Below, piece after piece: positions 52,268 to 60,093 of a DNA stretch of 64,000 nt. The stretch is from positions 1 through 64,000 of the forward strand of contig JACKEB010000017.1 in NCBI GenBank assembly GCA_020633205.1. The letters are read 5' to 3'. The DNA comes from Polyangiaceae bacterium. GTDB lineage: Bacteria; Myxococcota_A; Polyangia; Polyangiales; Polyangiaceae. A program made the position numbers and the translations under genes. Within the stretch, counting starts at the first letter, position 1. Each line of letters opens with the position of its first letter. The notes under the pieces are model-generated. The model worked only from the letters and a program-made list of their open reading frames with translations. It did no database searches and was not told the origin of the DNA.

Positions 52268-53140
52268 ATGTCGGAAGCTGCGGAAAGCTGGACCATCGGC
52301 AAGGTGCTGCGCTGGGCCCAGGACGACTTTGCAAAGCGCGGGCTGAGCGCCCCAAGGCTAGACGCCGAGCTGCTCCTGGGTGAGTGCCTTGGCCTAAGTC
52401 GCGTCCAGCTGATCATGGACTCTGGGCGCCCGCTGTTGCCGGAGGAGCTCTCCACTTACCGCGAGCTGATCAAGAGACGACGCACCGGCGAGCCCATCGC
52501 CTACATCCTGGGCGAACGAGAGTTTTGGGGGCTCAAGTTCCGTACGGATTCAAGGGCCCTGATCCCTCGACCCGACACCGAGACGCTGGTCGAGGTAGCC
52601 TTGGAGCGCACCCGAGGGATTGAGACCTTCGGCAACGCCCTCGACTTGTGCACCGGGAGCGGCTGTGTGGCGATCGCGCTGCACAAGGAGCGACCTACCT
52701 GGCGAGTCATCGGGAGCGACCTATCAGAGGACGCGTTGGCGCTAGCTCGAGAGAACGCAATCCGTCTGGGGGCGATTTGGGGTCTGTGCTGGCAAGCCAG
52801 TGACCTCTTCGAGTCGATTCCGTACGCAAACAAATTCGACTTGATCACGGCGAACCCACCATACATCCCGAGCGGCGAAATCCCAGGCCTGGATGCTGAC
52901 ATCCGGGAGTTCGAACCCGGCATGGCCCTCGATGGCGGCAGCGACGGCATGCGCTTCGTTGAGCGCATCAGCCGCGGCGCACTCGACTTCCTCAAGCCCG
53001 GAGCAGTGCTCGCGATGGAGCTGCATCACGACCAGGCGCAACGCACGAGCGAGCTTCTGGAGTCGCTCGGGTACGTCGAGGTGCAGCGGAAGAAAGACTA
53101 TGGCGGGCACGAGAGGGTCGTGAGTGCGCGGAGAGCGTGA
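52268..53140 (+). CDS. prmC: Peptide chain release factor N5-glutamine methyltransferase
   Basis: 290 residues. N-terminal helical domain (LDAELLLGECLGLSRVQLIM), then the SAM-binding fold with LDLCTGSGCVAIALH and the catalytic NPPY in FDLITANPPYIP. It methylates the Gln of the GGQ motif in RF1 and RF2. prfA is not adjacent. The last five codons and the TGA stop (SARRA, stop) are encoded by the first, degenerate unit of the 19-bp tandem array, so the array overlaps the gene's end. Confidence 0.9.
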   Translation: MSEAAESWTIGKVLRWAQDDFAKRGLSAPRLDAELLLGECLGLSRVQLIMDSGRPLLPEELSTYRELIKRRRTGEPIAYILGEREFWGLKFRTDSRALIPRPDTETLVEVALERTRGIETFGNALDLCTGSGCVAIALHKERPTWRVIGSDLSEDALALARENAIRLGAIWGLCWQASDLFESIPYANKFDLITANPPYIPSGEIPGLDADIREFEPGMALDGGSDGMRFVERISRGALDFLKPGAVLAMELHHDQAQRTSELLESLGYVEVQRKKDYGGHERVVSARRA

Positions 53141-53201
53141 GGGGGCGCGGGTGCGTGAGGAGAGCGCGGGCGCGTGAGGAGAGCGCGGGCGCGTGAGGAA
53201 A
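53126..53201 (+). repeat. 19-bp tandem array (FHB locus 2)
   Basis: Four units based on GCGCGGGCGCGTGAGGAGA, at 53126, 53145, 53164 and 53183. The first, degenerate, unit contains the prmC stop codon in its GCGTGAGG core. The unit resembles the 18-bp unit of locus 1 over most of its length. Confidence 0.85.
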
Positions 53202-53205
53202 GGCG

Positions 53206-53470
53206 ACTCGCTCGCGGCGCTCGCATCGGAAGTCTTCACCGGTCAGAGAGCGCGCATGGCTACTCGCTCGCGGCGCTCGCATCGGAAGTCGGTGAGCGGC
53301 CACTCGCTCGCGGCGCTCGCATCGGAAGTCGTTCACCGTTCTGAGAGCGCGCATGGCTACTCGCTCGCGGGGCTCGCATCGGAAGTCGGTGAATCGCCCG
53401 AGCTGGTGGCTGCTCGCTCGCGGCGTTCGCATCGGAAGAACGTTGGGCTTCGGCTGCTCGCTCGCGTCGA
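53206..53470 (+). repeat. Five 29-bp repeats plus a partial copy (FHB locus 2)
   Basis: Copies of ACTCGCTCGCGGCGCTCGCA + TCGGAAGTC start at 53206, 53262, 53302, 53359 and 53412, with a partial copy near 53453. The spacing is 56, 40, 57 and 53. The sequence after copies 1 and 3 is nearly identical (TTCACCG...GAGAGCGCGCATGGCT), so longer superunits were duplicated. CTCGCTCGCGGCG is shared with locus 1. Confidence 0.85.
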
Positions 53471-53521
53471 AGGCGGTTGGTGGCGCTTTGCGAGTTTTTC
53501 TCGCGCTGGGCTTTTGATTCT

Positions 53522-53694
53522 GCCGCCGTGCTCGGTGCGGTCGAGGCCGTGGCCGTGCTCGCCAGGCTCGGCTTCGCCTGCGCGTGGCTGCGCGCGGTGC
53601 GGGCGTTGCCCGCAGCCTCGACCGCGCCTGCGCGCGGCGGCCCGGGATGAGCGAAGCCCGCGCGCGGTGTGCGGGCGATACACAGGAGCAACAC
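53522..53694 (+). promoter_or_regulatory. Structured 5' leader of FHB gene 2
   Basis: Its first 34 bases match the leader of FHB gene 1. GC-rich self-pairing blocks follow (GCGGGC-GTT-GCCCGC, CGCGC stretches), then AGGAG six bases before the ATG. In-frame codons extend upstream of the ATG but read as Arg/Ala-rich sequence. Confidence 0.5.
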
Positions 53695-54018
53695 ATGCTA
53701 CGCATCTATCCCGTTCTACTCTCACTGATTGAGTCTGTTTCCCCTCGGATACGCTCTCTGGAGCGTTGCGATCCCGATCTCGCCCGTCAATGCCGCCGGG
53801 CGTTGGCCAGCGCGCCGCTGAACGTGGCGGAAGGCAGCTACAGCCAAGGCCGAAATCGCAAGGCGCGCTACCACAACGCGTTGGGCTCACTCCGGGAGTG
53901 CCTCGCGTGCTTCGAAACGGCGGCAGCGCTCGGCTACCTGCCTCCGGTAGAACCAGAACTGCGCGACCGCTTCGATCGCGTACTAGGCACCTTGGTCCGC
54001 CTGGTTGGCGGACACTAG
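53695..54018 (+). CDS. Four-helix bundle protein (23S rRNA intervening-sequence protein family), copy 2
   Basis: 107 residues, collinear with copy 1 over its full length: RCDPDLARQCRRALAS, PLNVAEGSYSQGRNRKARYH, GSLRECLACFETAAALGYL and a GTLVRLVGG end. The start is fixed by AGGAG six bases upstream. Divergence from copy 1 is spread along the gene, so the duplication is not recent. It faces FHB copy 3 tail-to-tail, with a strong hairpin between them. Function unknown. Confidence 0.85.
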   Translation: MLRIYPVLLSLIESVSPRIRSLERCDPDLARQCRRALASAPLNVAEGSYSQGRNRKARYHNALGSLRECLACFETAAALGYLPPVEPELRDRFDRVLGTLVRLVGGH

Positions 54019-54030
54019 CGCCGCAATATG

Positions 54031-54060
54031 TGGCATCCGCGCCACAAGGCGCGGATGCCA
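54031..54060. terminator. 13-bp perfect hairpin between convergent FHB genes
   Basis: TGGCATCCGCGCC and GGCGCGGATGCCA with loop ACAA, 12 bases after FHB gene 2 and nine before the end of FHB gene 3. It can serve both strands as a terminator or RNA end structure, although no T-tract follows. Confidence 0.7.
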
Positions 54061-54069
54061 ACCGCCGCG

Positions 54070-54399
54070 TTAGGCCGCGCGAGTGAGCTTCCAGAGCACC
54101 GCCAGGATGTGATCCAAGTGACCCAGTACCGCGCGGCAATCCTCGTGCGTGATGTAGCCCCAAGCCTGAGCCACCTCGAGCGCGGTGCGCGTTTCGTTGG
54201 CGGAACCGGCAGCGGTCAAGTAGCGCTGGCGGCGGGTGCCCGCCGTGGAGTGCTCGCCCTCCCCGATGTTGAGGGCGATGCTCGAGGCGCTGCGCGAGAT
54301 TTGACTCGCGAGCGGCAGGTCGTAGCGCCGCAAGCGAAAGACGATTGGACGGAGAAGCGCGATGGCTTCGATAGCGGTGGAGTGAATTCTGAGGGCCAT
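54070..54399 (-). CDS. Four-helix bundle protein (23S rRNA intervening-sequence protein family), copy 3
   Basis: 109 residues from the ATG giving MALRIHSTAIEAIALL, with AAAGGA five bases upstream. Family signatures are SSIALNIGEGEHS and AAGSANETRTALEVAQAWGYI. It is a more distant member than copies 1 and 2 (GEGEHSTAGTRRQRYLT where they have AEGSYSxGRNRxARYH). Upstream on its own strand lie a 9-bp hairpin (GGCGGGGCT and AGCCCCGCC), an 18-bp tandem array and four palindromic repeats, ending at the stop codon of the next minus-strand gene. Confidence 0.85.
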   Translation of the reverse strand: MALRIHSTAIEAIALLRPIVFRLRRYDLPLASQISRSASSIALNIGEGEHSTAGTRRQRYLTAAGSANETRTALEVAQAWGYITHEDCRAVLGHLDHILAVLWKLTRAA

Positions 54400-54484
54400 G
54401 TTTTTCCTTTCCGCCCCGGAGGCGGGGCTCACAGCCCCGCCCCGCCGAAGGGGCGGAACAGGACGGCGACGGCGTCCGGGTCGG

Positions 54485-54700
54485 GGTCAGGGTCGGCGAC
54501 GGGGTCAGGGACGGCGACTAGGTCAGGGACGGCGACTGGGTCAGGGACGGCGACTGGGTCAGGGACGGCGACTGGGTCAGGGACGGCGACTGGGTCAGGG
54601 ACGGCGACTGGGTCAGGGACGGCGACTGGGTCAGGGACGGCGACTAGGTCAGGGACGGCGACTAGGTCAGGGACGGCGACTAGGTCAGGGACGGCGACGG
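54485..54700 (-). repeat. 18-bp tandem array (FHB locus 3)
   Basis: Twelve units with an exact 18-bp period, plus-strand form GGCGACTGGGTCAGGGAC, differing mainly at the CTG/CTA base. It is upstream of FHB gene 3 on the minus strand. All frames stay open, giving repeated six-residue peptides, but there is no sign that they are translated. The unit differs in sequence from those of loci 1 and 2 but has the same period as locus 1. Confidence 0.9.
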
Positions 54701-54816
54701 CGGCAGTGGCAGTGGCTCCCATCAAATCCGCACGGCAACAAAGCAAGCGCCAGTGACAGGCGAAGCCTGGCACGCGCTTGCTCCAGCCGAACGCCAACGC
54801 CCGAACCCCACCAGGA

Positions 54817-55009
54817 GCGGCCGCGCAAAGCGCGCCGCGATCACCCCAACCCAACAGCGCACCACCCTCTACGCAGCGGCCGCGCAAAGCGCGCCGCGAC
54901 CACCAACAAACCCAAACCCCACCACTAGCGGCCGCGCGAGAGCGCGCCGCGATCACCCCAACCCAACAGCGCGCCACCCTCTACGCAGCGGCCGCGCAAC
55001 GCGCGCCGC
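54817..55009 (-). repeat. Four 22-bp palindromic repeats (FHB locus 3)
   Basis: GCGGCCGCGC-AA-AGCGCGCCGC-like palindromes start at 54817, 54876, 54928 and 54988 (spacing 59, 52 and 60). Copies 2 and 4 share the sequence before them (ACCCTCTACGCA), so a superunit of about 59 bp is repeated. They lie between the 18-bp array and the stop codon of the outer-membrane protein gene. Degenerate GGTCAGGG-like repeats fill 55040-55093. Confidence 0.85.
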
Positions 55010-55093
55010 GATCATCACGGTCGCACTCACAGCCTCAGCCGCTATCGCTGACCCCGCCCCTGACGCTGACCCTGTCCCGGCCCCTGCCCCTGC

Positions 55094-55840
55094 TCAGGGT
55101 CCCCCATAGAACACGCCTCGCACGCCCAGCGAAATCAGGTGCGCCTGAAGCGGCTCACTAAACACATACTGGTAGTCGAGCGCCGGTCCCACTGACAGCT
55201 GGCCTGCCTGGAGGCCTTCCCAGAACGCGCCGAGGCCGACCATGCTGACCGCGCCGCCGTCGGCGGTGTTCTCCCCGTCCTTCTCGAGCTTCACGTTGCC
55301 GAGGCCGCCGGTGATCGCGAAGCCGAGGTTCTTGCCCAGCTCCGACTCATTGAACAGTGGATATGCTTCCGTACGGAATAGGAAGAAGTAGGCGCTCCCC
55401 TTGTTGCCATTCCCGGAGAAGCCTTGCTGCGAGTAGCCGACTCCGAAGCTCAGCCAGTCGCGGAAAGCGACGCCCAGGATGCCGCTACCGCTCCAGCCAG
55501 GGGCGGCGCCAGTGGTAGCCTTGAACTCCGATTGGTCGATCTTGTCGACGTCGTTCGGGTAACCGGAGACGAAGCCCATGAGCCCCGACGCGGTCAGACT
55601 CAGCATCACGTCGGAGCGCCGCGTGTACTTGATGTCGTAGTCGCCGTCCCACTTGTCGGAGTCTGGCGGGGTCTGCGCCGGGGCCGCTTCGGCAGCGGCG
55701 GCGGCTCCTTCACCCTCGGTTGCCTGCGCCTGCGCGGGCAGCGCCAGTGCGCTCAGCGTGGCGCACACCGCCACGGACGCCCCGAGCGGAGCGGTGAAAG
55801 CCTGCGTTCCAAAGCGGGATCGAAAGCAACGTCGCAGCAT
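55094..55840 (-). CDS. Outer-membrane beta-barrel protein
   Basis: 248 residues. A signal peptide (ASVAVCATLSALALPAQAQA) is followed by an Ala/Glu/Pro-rich spacer and a barrel-like domain (DVMLSLTASGLMGFVSGYP, LSFGVGYSQQGFSG, YFFLFRTEAYPLF, LISLGVRGVFYGG). The ATG giving MLRRCFRSRFG is preferred; the longer frame is not signal-like. Function unknown. Its stop codon is where the repeats of FHB locus 3 begin. Confidence 0.7.
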   Translation of the reverse strand: MLRRCFRSRFGTQAFTAPLGASVAVCATLSALALPAQAQATEGEGAAAAAEAAPAQTPPDSDKWDGDYDIKYTRRSDVMLSLTASGLMGFVSGYPNDVDKIDQSEFKATTGAAPGWSGSGILGVAFRDWLSFGVGYSQQGFSGNGNKGSAYFFLFRTEAYPLFNESELGKNLGFAITGGLGNVKLEKDGENTADGGAVSMVGLGAFWEGLQAGQLSVGPALDYQYVFSEPLQAHLISLGVRGVFYGGP

Positions 55841-55926
55841 ATCGCCGTCGCTATGTGGGCCCCCACCCCAGCGAGGGTCAACCCGTAATCGTAGTGACAG
55901 GGCGATCCGTAGGCTATTCTCGAGGA

Positions 55927-58314
55927 ATGGCGCGCGTCGCGGTGTGGTTCGCCCCACTCGAGATCTCCCGCGACTTCATCGACTACCCCTACTTTGCTGA
56001 TCTGGGAGCGGTGCAGGCGGCGGCCGTGCTGCGCGAGGCAGGGCACCAGGTGACGCTCCACGACGCCCTCGCCAGCCCCGGCGCAAGCCTCACGCCGCTC
56101 GCAGGCGACCAGGTGCGCCTAGGCGTCGACGTGGAGACGCTGCTCGCCGGCGCGACAGACGCTGAGCTGGCGCTGGTCGCGTACACGCCCTTTCAACGCC
56201 CGCCCACGCGAGACCCGGCGCTCGCGCGGTTGCTCGAAGGGCTACGCGCGCAAGCACCCACGCGCCCGATCCTATTGGCTGATCTCTATCAGTCCGGTCA
56301 GCACGTGGTGGATGCGTCGAGCGAGGACATCCTCGCGGCCTACCCTGAGGTGGACGGCCTCTTGCGTTACGAAGCCGAGGGGCACCTCGTGCCCTGGGTC
56401 GCGGAGCTTATCGAGCAAGGCCGACCCGTCACGCGTGAGGTGCGCGACGGAAACAACGGCCCGGAAATCGACCTAAACGAGCTCCCGTTACCCGCGTGGG
56501 ACTTGGTCGACACGCGAAGCTATTTCGCCTTTCACCGCTCCGTCATGCAAGGCCTCGGCAGGCCACACTGGGCGTTTCCCATCGACGCCGATCACCTTCC
56601 GATGCTCTCGAGCCGTGGCTGCCCGTTTCGCTGCGCCCACTGCTCGAGCAACCCGGGCCTTCCCGCGGGGAAACCCAAGACGCAGCGGCGCTACTCTCCG
56701 GAGCGCCTGGCCGCACAGCTCGACTGGCTGCAGCAGCACGGCGCCCGCAGCGTGCACCTCTTAGATGAGCTGGCCAACGTCAACGAGCGACACTTCGACG
56801 CGCTGACGGAGTTGCTCGAGGCACGCGGCCTGAACTTCGAAATCCCGAACGGCGTGCGCGCGGACTACGTGCGCCCGAAGCACCTCGCGGCGATGAGCGG
56901 TCGCCTCACGACGCTGAGCATCTCCGCGGAGAGCGGGGTGCAGCGGGTGGTTGATCAGGTGGTAGGCAAGCAGCTCGATCTGCGCGCCATCGTGGAGACG
57001 GCAGAGCGCGCTCACGCAGCAGGCGTGCACCTGTTGATTCACTACATCATCGGGATGCCCGGCGAGAGCGCCGCGGAGATCAACGGCACGCTGAGCTTCG
57101 CGCTGGATTTGTTCGAGCGTTTCAACGCGGAGCCAAGCGTCCAGTTCGCTACCCCGCTACCCGGCACGCGCCTCGCACGTGAAGCGCTCAAGAAGGGCGC
57201 CACCGCGCTTCCCGTGGTCCGCGACTGGGGTCCTTACTTTCAGGGCAACCCCAGCCTCGAGACCAGTGCATTCAGCAGCGACGATCTACGCGCGTTCAAG
57301 CAGAGCTTCGACCGCCGCATGGAGGCGCTACGCCAGCCGGCGCACGTTCGACTGGCGGTGAGCTACCAGTGCAACAACCGCTGCACGTTCTGCAGCGTCG
57401 GCAGCCCACCTGCGCTTCCGCCCGGCAATAAGGTTCCAACGGATGAACGCGCGCGGCTACGCGCGCTGAGCGAACACCTCAGCGAAGAGTATCGACGCGG
57501 GGCGCGCGAGCTCACGCTGGACGGCGGGGAACCGACCCTCAGTCGCGGCGTGTTTCAGTTGATCCAAATCGCAAAGCGCATTGGCTTCGACCGCGTGAGC
57601 CTCATCACGAACGGACGCTTGGCGAGCTACCCGGAGTACGCAAAGCGCCTCGCCGATTCCGGCTTGGACGAGATTTGGGTCAGCCTCCACGGCTCTCATG
57701 CCGCGCTGCATGACAACTTGGTTGGCGATCCAGGCGCCTTCGAGCAGACGCTGAGCGGCCTGCAGCAGCTCTTGAGTTGCGCTCCACAGTCGCTCAAGCT
57801 CGGCGTTCAGATCACCCTCACCCGTCAGAACCAGCGCGATTTGTCGGCGCTTTTTGCGTTACTTTCTCGTTTGGGGGTGAGGAACGTTGGCTTGCTTGGG
57901 CTCGAACCAGGAGGCGCCGGCTACGCCAGCGCCGCGTACGATCTCGAAGAGCTATCGACGGATCTCGTCGCTGCGCTGCAGAGCGTGAAGGCACCACACG
58001 AGGCGGTAGATTCGTCAGACACCCTCAGTTTCTGCGTGAAAAATCTGCCCGTGTGCGCCTTGCCCGGGTTCGAACGCCTGGTCGAAGTCGACTTATCGAA
58101 GCTCGCCCCGGAGCTCTCACGCGATCGTTACGTCTCCCTCGAGGGGGTCGATTTGCCGAGCTACGTGCGGGCCCAGCGCACGTACACGGAGCGCTGCGTC
58201 GCTTGCCACTATCGGACAATTTGCGGGGGATTCGTGGATAGAGACACGGATCAGCCGAGTTGGCTGGTGCCGCTGCGGCGCCTGACCCACACCCCCGTAG
58301 GTGCTGCAAGATAG
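55927..58314 (+). CDS. Protein with two radical SAM domains and a B12-binding-like N terminus
   Basis: 795 residues. Residues 1-190 have the layout of cobalamin-binding domains of BchE-type enzymes (YPYFADLGAVQAAAVLREAG, PILLADLYQSG). A first radical SAM core follows, with CPFRCAHC at about 231 and IIGMPGESAAEING. A second, different core begins at about 470, with CNNRCTFC (482-489), LDGGEPTLSRGVF and TNGRLASYPEY. The protein ends with CVACHYRTICGG near 757. The second half resembles the radical SAM protein at 38287. Two complete cores in one chain are uncommon. The start ATG has GAGG close before it. Part of the second domain (S-R-L-G-V-R-N) is encoded by an exact copy of the dispersed motif. 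The substrate is unknown. Confidence 0.8.
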   Translation: MARVAVWFAPLEISRDFIDYPYFADLGAVQAAAVLREAGHQVTLHDALASPGASLTPLAGDQVRLGVDVETLLAGATDAELALVAYTPFQRPPTRDPALARLLEGLRAQAPTRPILLADLYQSGQHVVDASSEDILAAYPEVDGLLRYEAEGHLVPWVAELIEQGRPVTREVRDGNNGPEIDLNELPLPAWDLVDTRSYFAFHRSVMQGLGRPHWAFPIDADHLPMLSSRGCPFRCAHCSSNPGLPAGKPKTQRRYSPERLAAQLDWLQQHGARSVHLLDELANVNERHFDALTELLEARGLNFEIPNGVRADYVRPKHLAAMSGRLTTLSISAESGVQRVVDQVVGKQLDLRAIVETAERAHAAGVHLLIHYIIGMPGESAAEINGTLSFALDLFERFNAEPSVQFATPLPGTRLAREALKKGATALPVVRDWGPYFQGNPSLETSAFSSDDLRAFKQSFDRRMEALRQPAHVRLAVSYQCNNRCTFCSVGSPPALPPGNKVPTDERARLRALSEHLSEEYRRGARELTLDGGEPTLSRGVFQLIQIAKRIGFDRVSLITNGRLASYPEYAKRLADSGLDEIWVSLHGSHAALHDNLVGDPGAFEQTLSGLQQLLSCAPQSLKLGVQITLTRQNQRDLSALFALLSRLGVRNVGLLGLEPGGAGYASAAYDLEELSTDLVAALQSVKAPHEAVDSSDTLSFCVKNLPVCALPGFERLVEVDLSKLAPELSRDRYVSLEGVDLPSYVRAQRTYTERCVACHYRTICGGFVDRDTDQPSWLVPLRRLTHTPVGAAR
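57869..57882 (+). repeat. Dispersed 14-bp motif, exact copy inside a gene
   Basis: GTTTGGGGGTGAGG followed by AACG, in the coding strand of the dual radical SAM gene. Confidence 0.7.
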
Positions 58315-58547
58315 CGACCAAGCGCTGGCGCCCAGTCTGATACCCCTGCGCCTCTCCCCCCACAAACACAGCACCTCTCCCCCCACATAAAATGGAGGTC
58401 GGCACAATCCGACAACCTCACGAGGTTTGAGAGGATTTCGGGACCGCGCTACACTGTTCGTTCGGAGCCATGTCCGACGCGCGCTCAGGGGGAGTGCGCA
58501 ACTAGGGGGCTCGCTTCCCATCTGCGAATCAACGGGGCCAACACTCG
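58315..58547. other. Intergenic with a short direct repeat
   Basis: 233 bases between two plus-strand genes. CCTCTCCCCCCACA occurs at about 58351 and again at 58374, 23 bases apart. The region should hold the promoter of the following lipoprotein gene. Nothing else was seen. Confidence 0.5.
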
Positions 58548-60017
58548 ATGAACTCCAACTTGCTTCGATCTTTTCAGCGAGCAGCCTTGCTCGTTACCTG
58601 CACCGGCAGCGTGGTTGCTGCGTGCAACGTCTACGACGACTCGCTGCTGCTCCCGGGTGACGGTGGCGCGGGCACCAACAATGGCGGAACCAGCGGAACC
58701 GGCGGTTCCGCAGGCTCTGGCAACAACACCAGCACCGACAAATTCTGGAACGACATGGAGGGCGACAACATGGAGTGCCCGACCGAGGGCGTTCCCCTAG
58801 CCGACCAGCGCCCAAGCGGGACTGAAGACGGCGACGTCGGCTCCATCTACGTCGGTATCGATCGCCTGCGATTTGGAGGTGTCTCGAGCCTTGAGGACAG
58901 CGCGGTGGCGAGCCCTTCTGCCATCGACGACCAAGCCTGGAAGGGCATTGGCTTCAACCTCGATCGCTCTTGCAACGCCGCGAGCTGGCCTGATGGCGTG
59001 TTGATGGGTGGCGCCGTGGACAGCTGCCAGGGCTTGAAGAACCGTGCGTGCAAGAACGAGTTCCAGAACGTGTACGACGGTGACTTCTGCAAGGACAACG
59101 CCATCGGCGCGCTCTTCGGCATCGCCTCTTTGTCTCCCATCGTGGGCAATCCCTTCCGCCTGACCGAGGCGGACTGGAACTGCAACATCCACAAAGGTGC
59201 GATGACGATCATCTTCAAGATCAGCGGCTACAACGGCAAACCCGATGACAGCTCGGTGCGCCTGGACATGTACTCGTCTACCGGTGTGACGGACGCCGCA
59301 GCGTGGAACTGCCGCGAGGGCGATACGAACACAGACTTGCTGGATACGACCTGGGTCGAACAGGCTGCTCAAGCGCTGAACAAGAAGTATCAGTTCTCCA
59401 AGCGCGACATCGACCCCGCCGCCCCGGGCGTCCCCAACGGCGAGATCCAAAACTCTCGGTGGGGTGACGCCGGCGCCTACGTGCGCAACGGCTGGGTGAT
59501 CGCCCACCTGCCGCCCAACGCGGAGCTGTGGTTCAACGGACTCAACGCCGACACTCCAGGCATGCGCCTGATCCTGCAGAACACGGTGATTGCCGCTCAG
59601 CTGGTGCAGGACCCCCAAAGCGAGCGCTGGGAGTTCACATCGGCGACTATGGGCGGCACGATCAAGCCGGGTGACCAGATCACGTCGTTCCGTGAAATCG
59701 GCTGCTGCGAGAACCTGTGCGACTCGTACACCACGATCATCGGCTACCTGAACCAGCAGGTCGACATGCTGGCGAACAGCAACGACCCGGTGCCTGACGC
59801 GACGTGCGACGCGTTGAGCTTCGGCATCGACTTCACCGCCAAGCAGCTCACTCCGGGACCCGTCGTGGATGTTCCGGCTCCGCCGGACGTGAGCGGCGGC
59901 AAGTGCGGTACCCCGCGGAACCCCGATGTGCCCCTACCCGGTTGCACCTGCGTTGCGGGCGGCGCCTGCACATCGGGCACCGGCGGCACCAGCGGCGCGG
60001 GTGGCACCGGCAACTAG
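58548..60017 (+). CDS. Large lipoprotein of unknown function
   Basis: 489 residues. The signal peptide ends in VVAAC, followed by a short Gly/Ser/Thr linker. The mature domain of about 390 residues has paired cysteines (NRACKNEFQNVYDGDFC, EIGCCENLCDSY) and beta-strand-rich sequence, and ends in a second Gly/Thr-rich tail. No catalytic motif or family recognised. Probably displayed at the outer membrane. Followed by a strong terminator. Confidence 0.7.
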   Translation: MNSNLLRSFQRAALLVTCTGSVVAACNVYDDSLLLPGDGGAGTNNGGTSGTGGSAGSGNNTSTDKFWNDMEGDNMECPTEGVPLADQRPSGTEDGDVGSIYVGIDRLRFGGVSSLEDSAVASPSAIDDQAWKGIGFNLDRSCNAASWPDGVLMGGAVDSCQGLKNRACKNEFQNVYDGDFCKDNAIGALFGIASLSPIVGNPFRLTEADWNCNIHKGAMTIIFKISGYNGKPDDSSVRLDMYSSTGVTDAAAWNCREGDTNTDLLDTTWVEQAAQALNKKYQFSKRDIDPAAPGVPNGEIQNSRWGDAGAYVRNGWVIAHLPPNAELWFNGLNADTPGMRLILQNTVIAAQLVQDPQSERWEFTSATMGGTIKPGDQITSFREIGCCENLCDSYTTIIGYLNQQVDMLANSNDPVPDATCDALSFGIDFTAKQLTPGPVVDVPAPPDVSGGKCGTPRNPDVPLPGCTCVAGGACTSGTGGTSGAGGTGN

Positions 60018-60039
60018 CCGCGGCTAGCAACCCAACGCA

Positions 60040-60069
60040 AAAGCGGCCTCGTGAACACGAGGCCGCTTT
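60040..60069. terminator. Bidirectional terminator
   Basis: AAAGCGGCCTCGTG and CACGAGGCCGCTTT, a perfect 14-bp stem with an AA loop, then GGTTTTG on the plus strand. It lies between convergent lipoprotein genes and can end both transcripts. Confidence 0.9.
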
Positions 60070-60093
60070 GGTTTTGTAGGCTGATGCTCTAAC

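Noticed and set aside
54398..54977. Long open frames through the 18-bp array on both strands
   Set aside because: They are products of a stop-free repeat (repeated six-residue peptides), start in poor contexts and overlap the leader of FHB gene 3.
53126..55093. Diversity-generating retroelement, because FHB proteins share the Avd fold
   Set aside because: No reverse transcriptase gene and no template/variable repeat pair with A-specific changes was seen.
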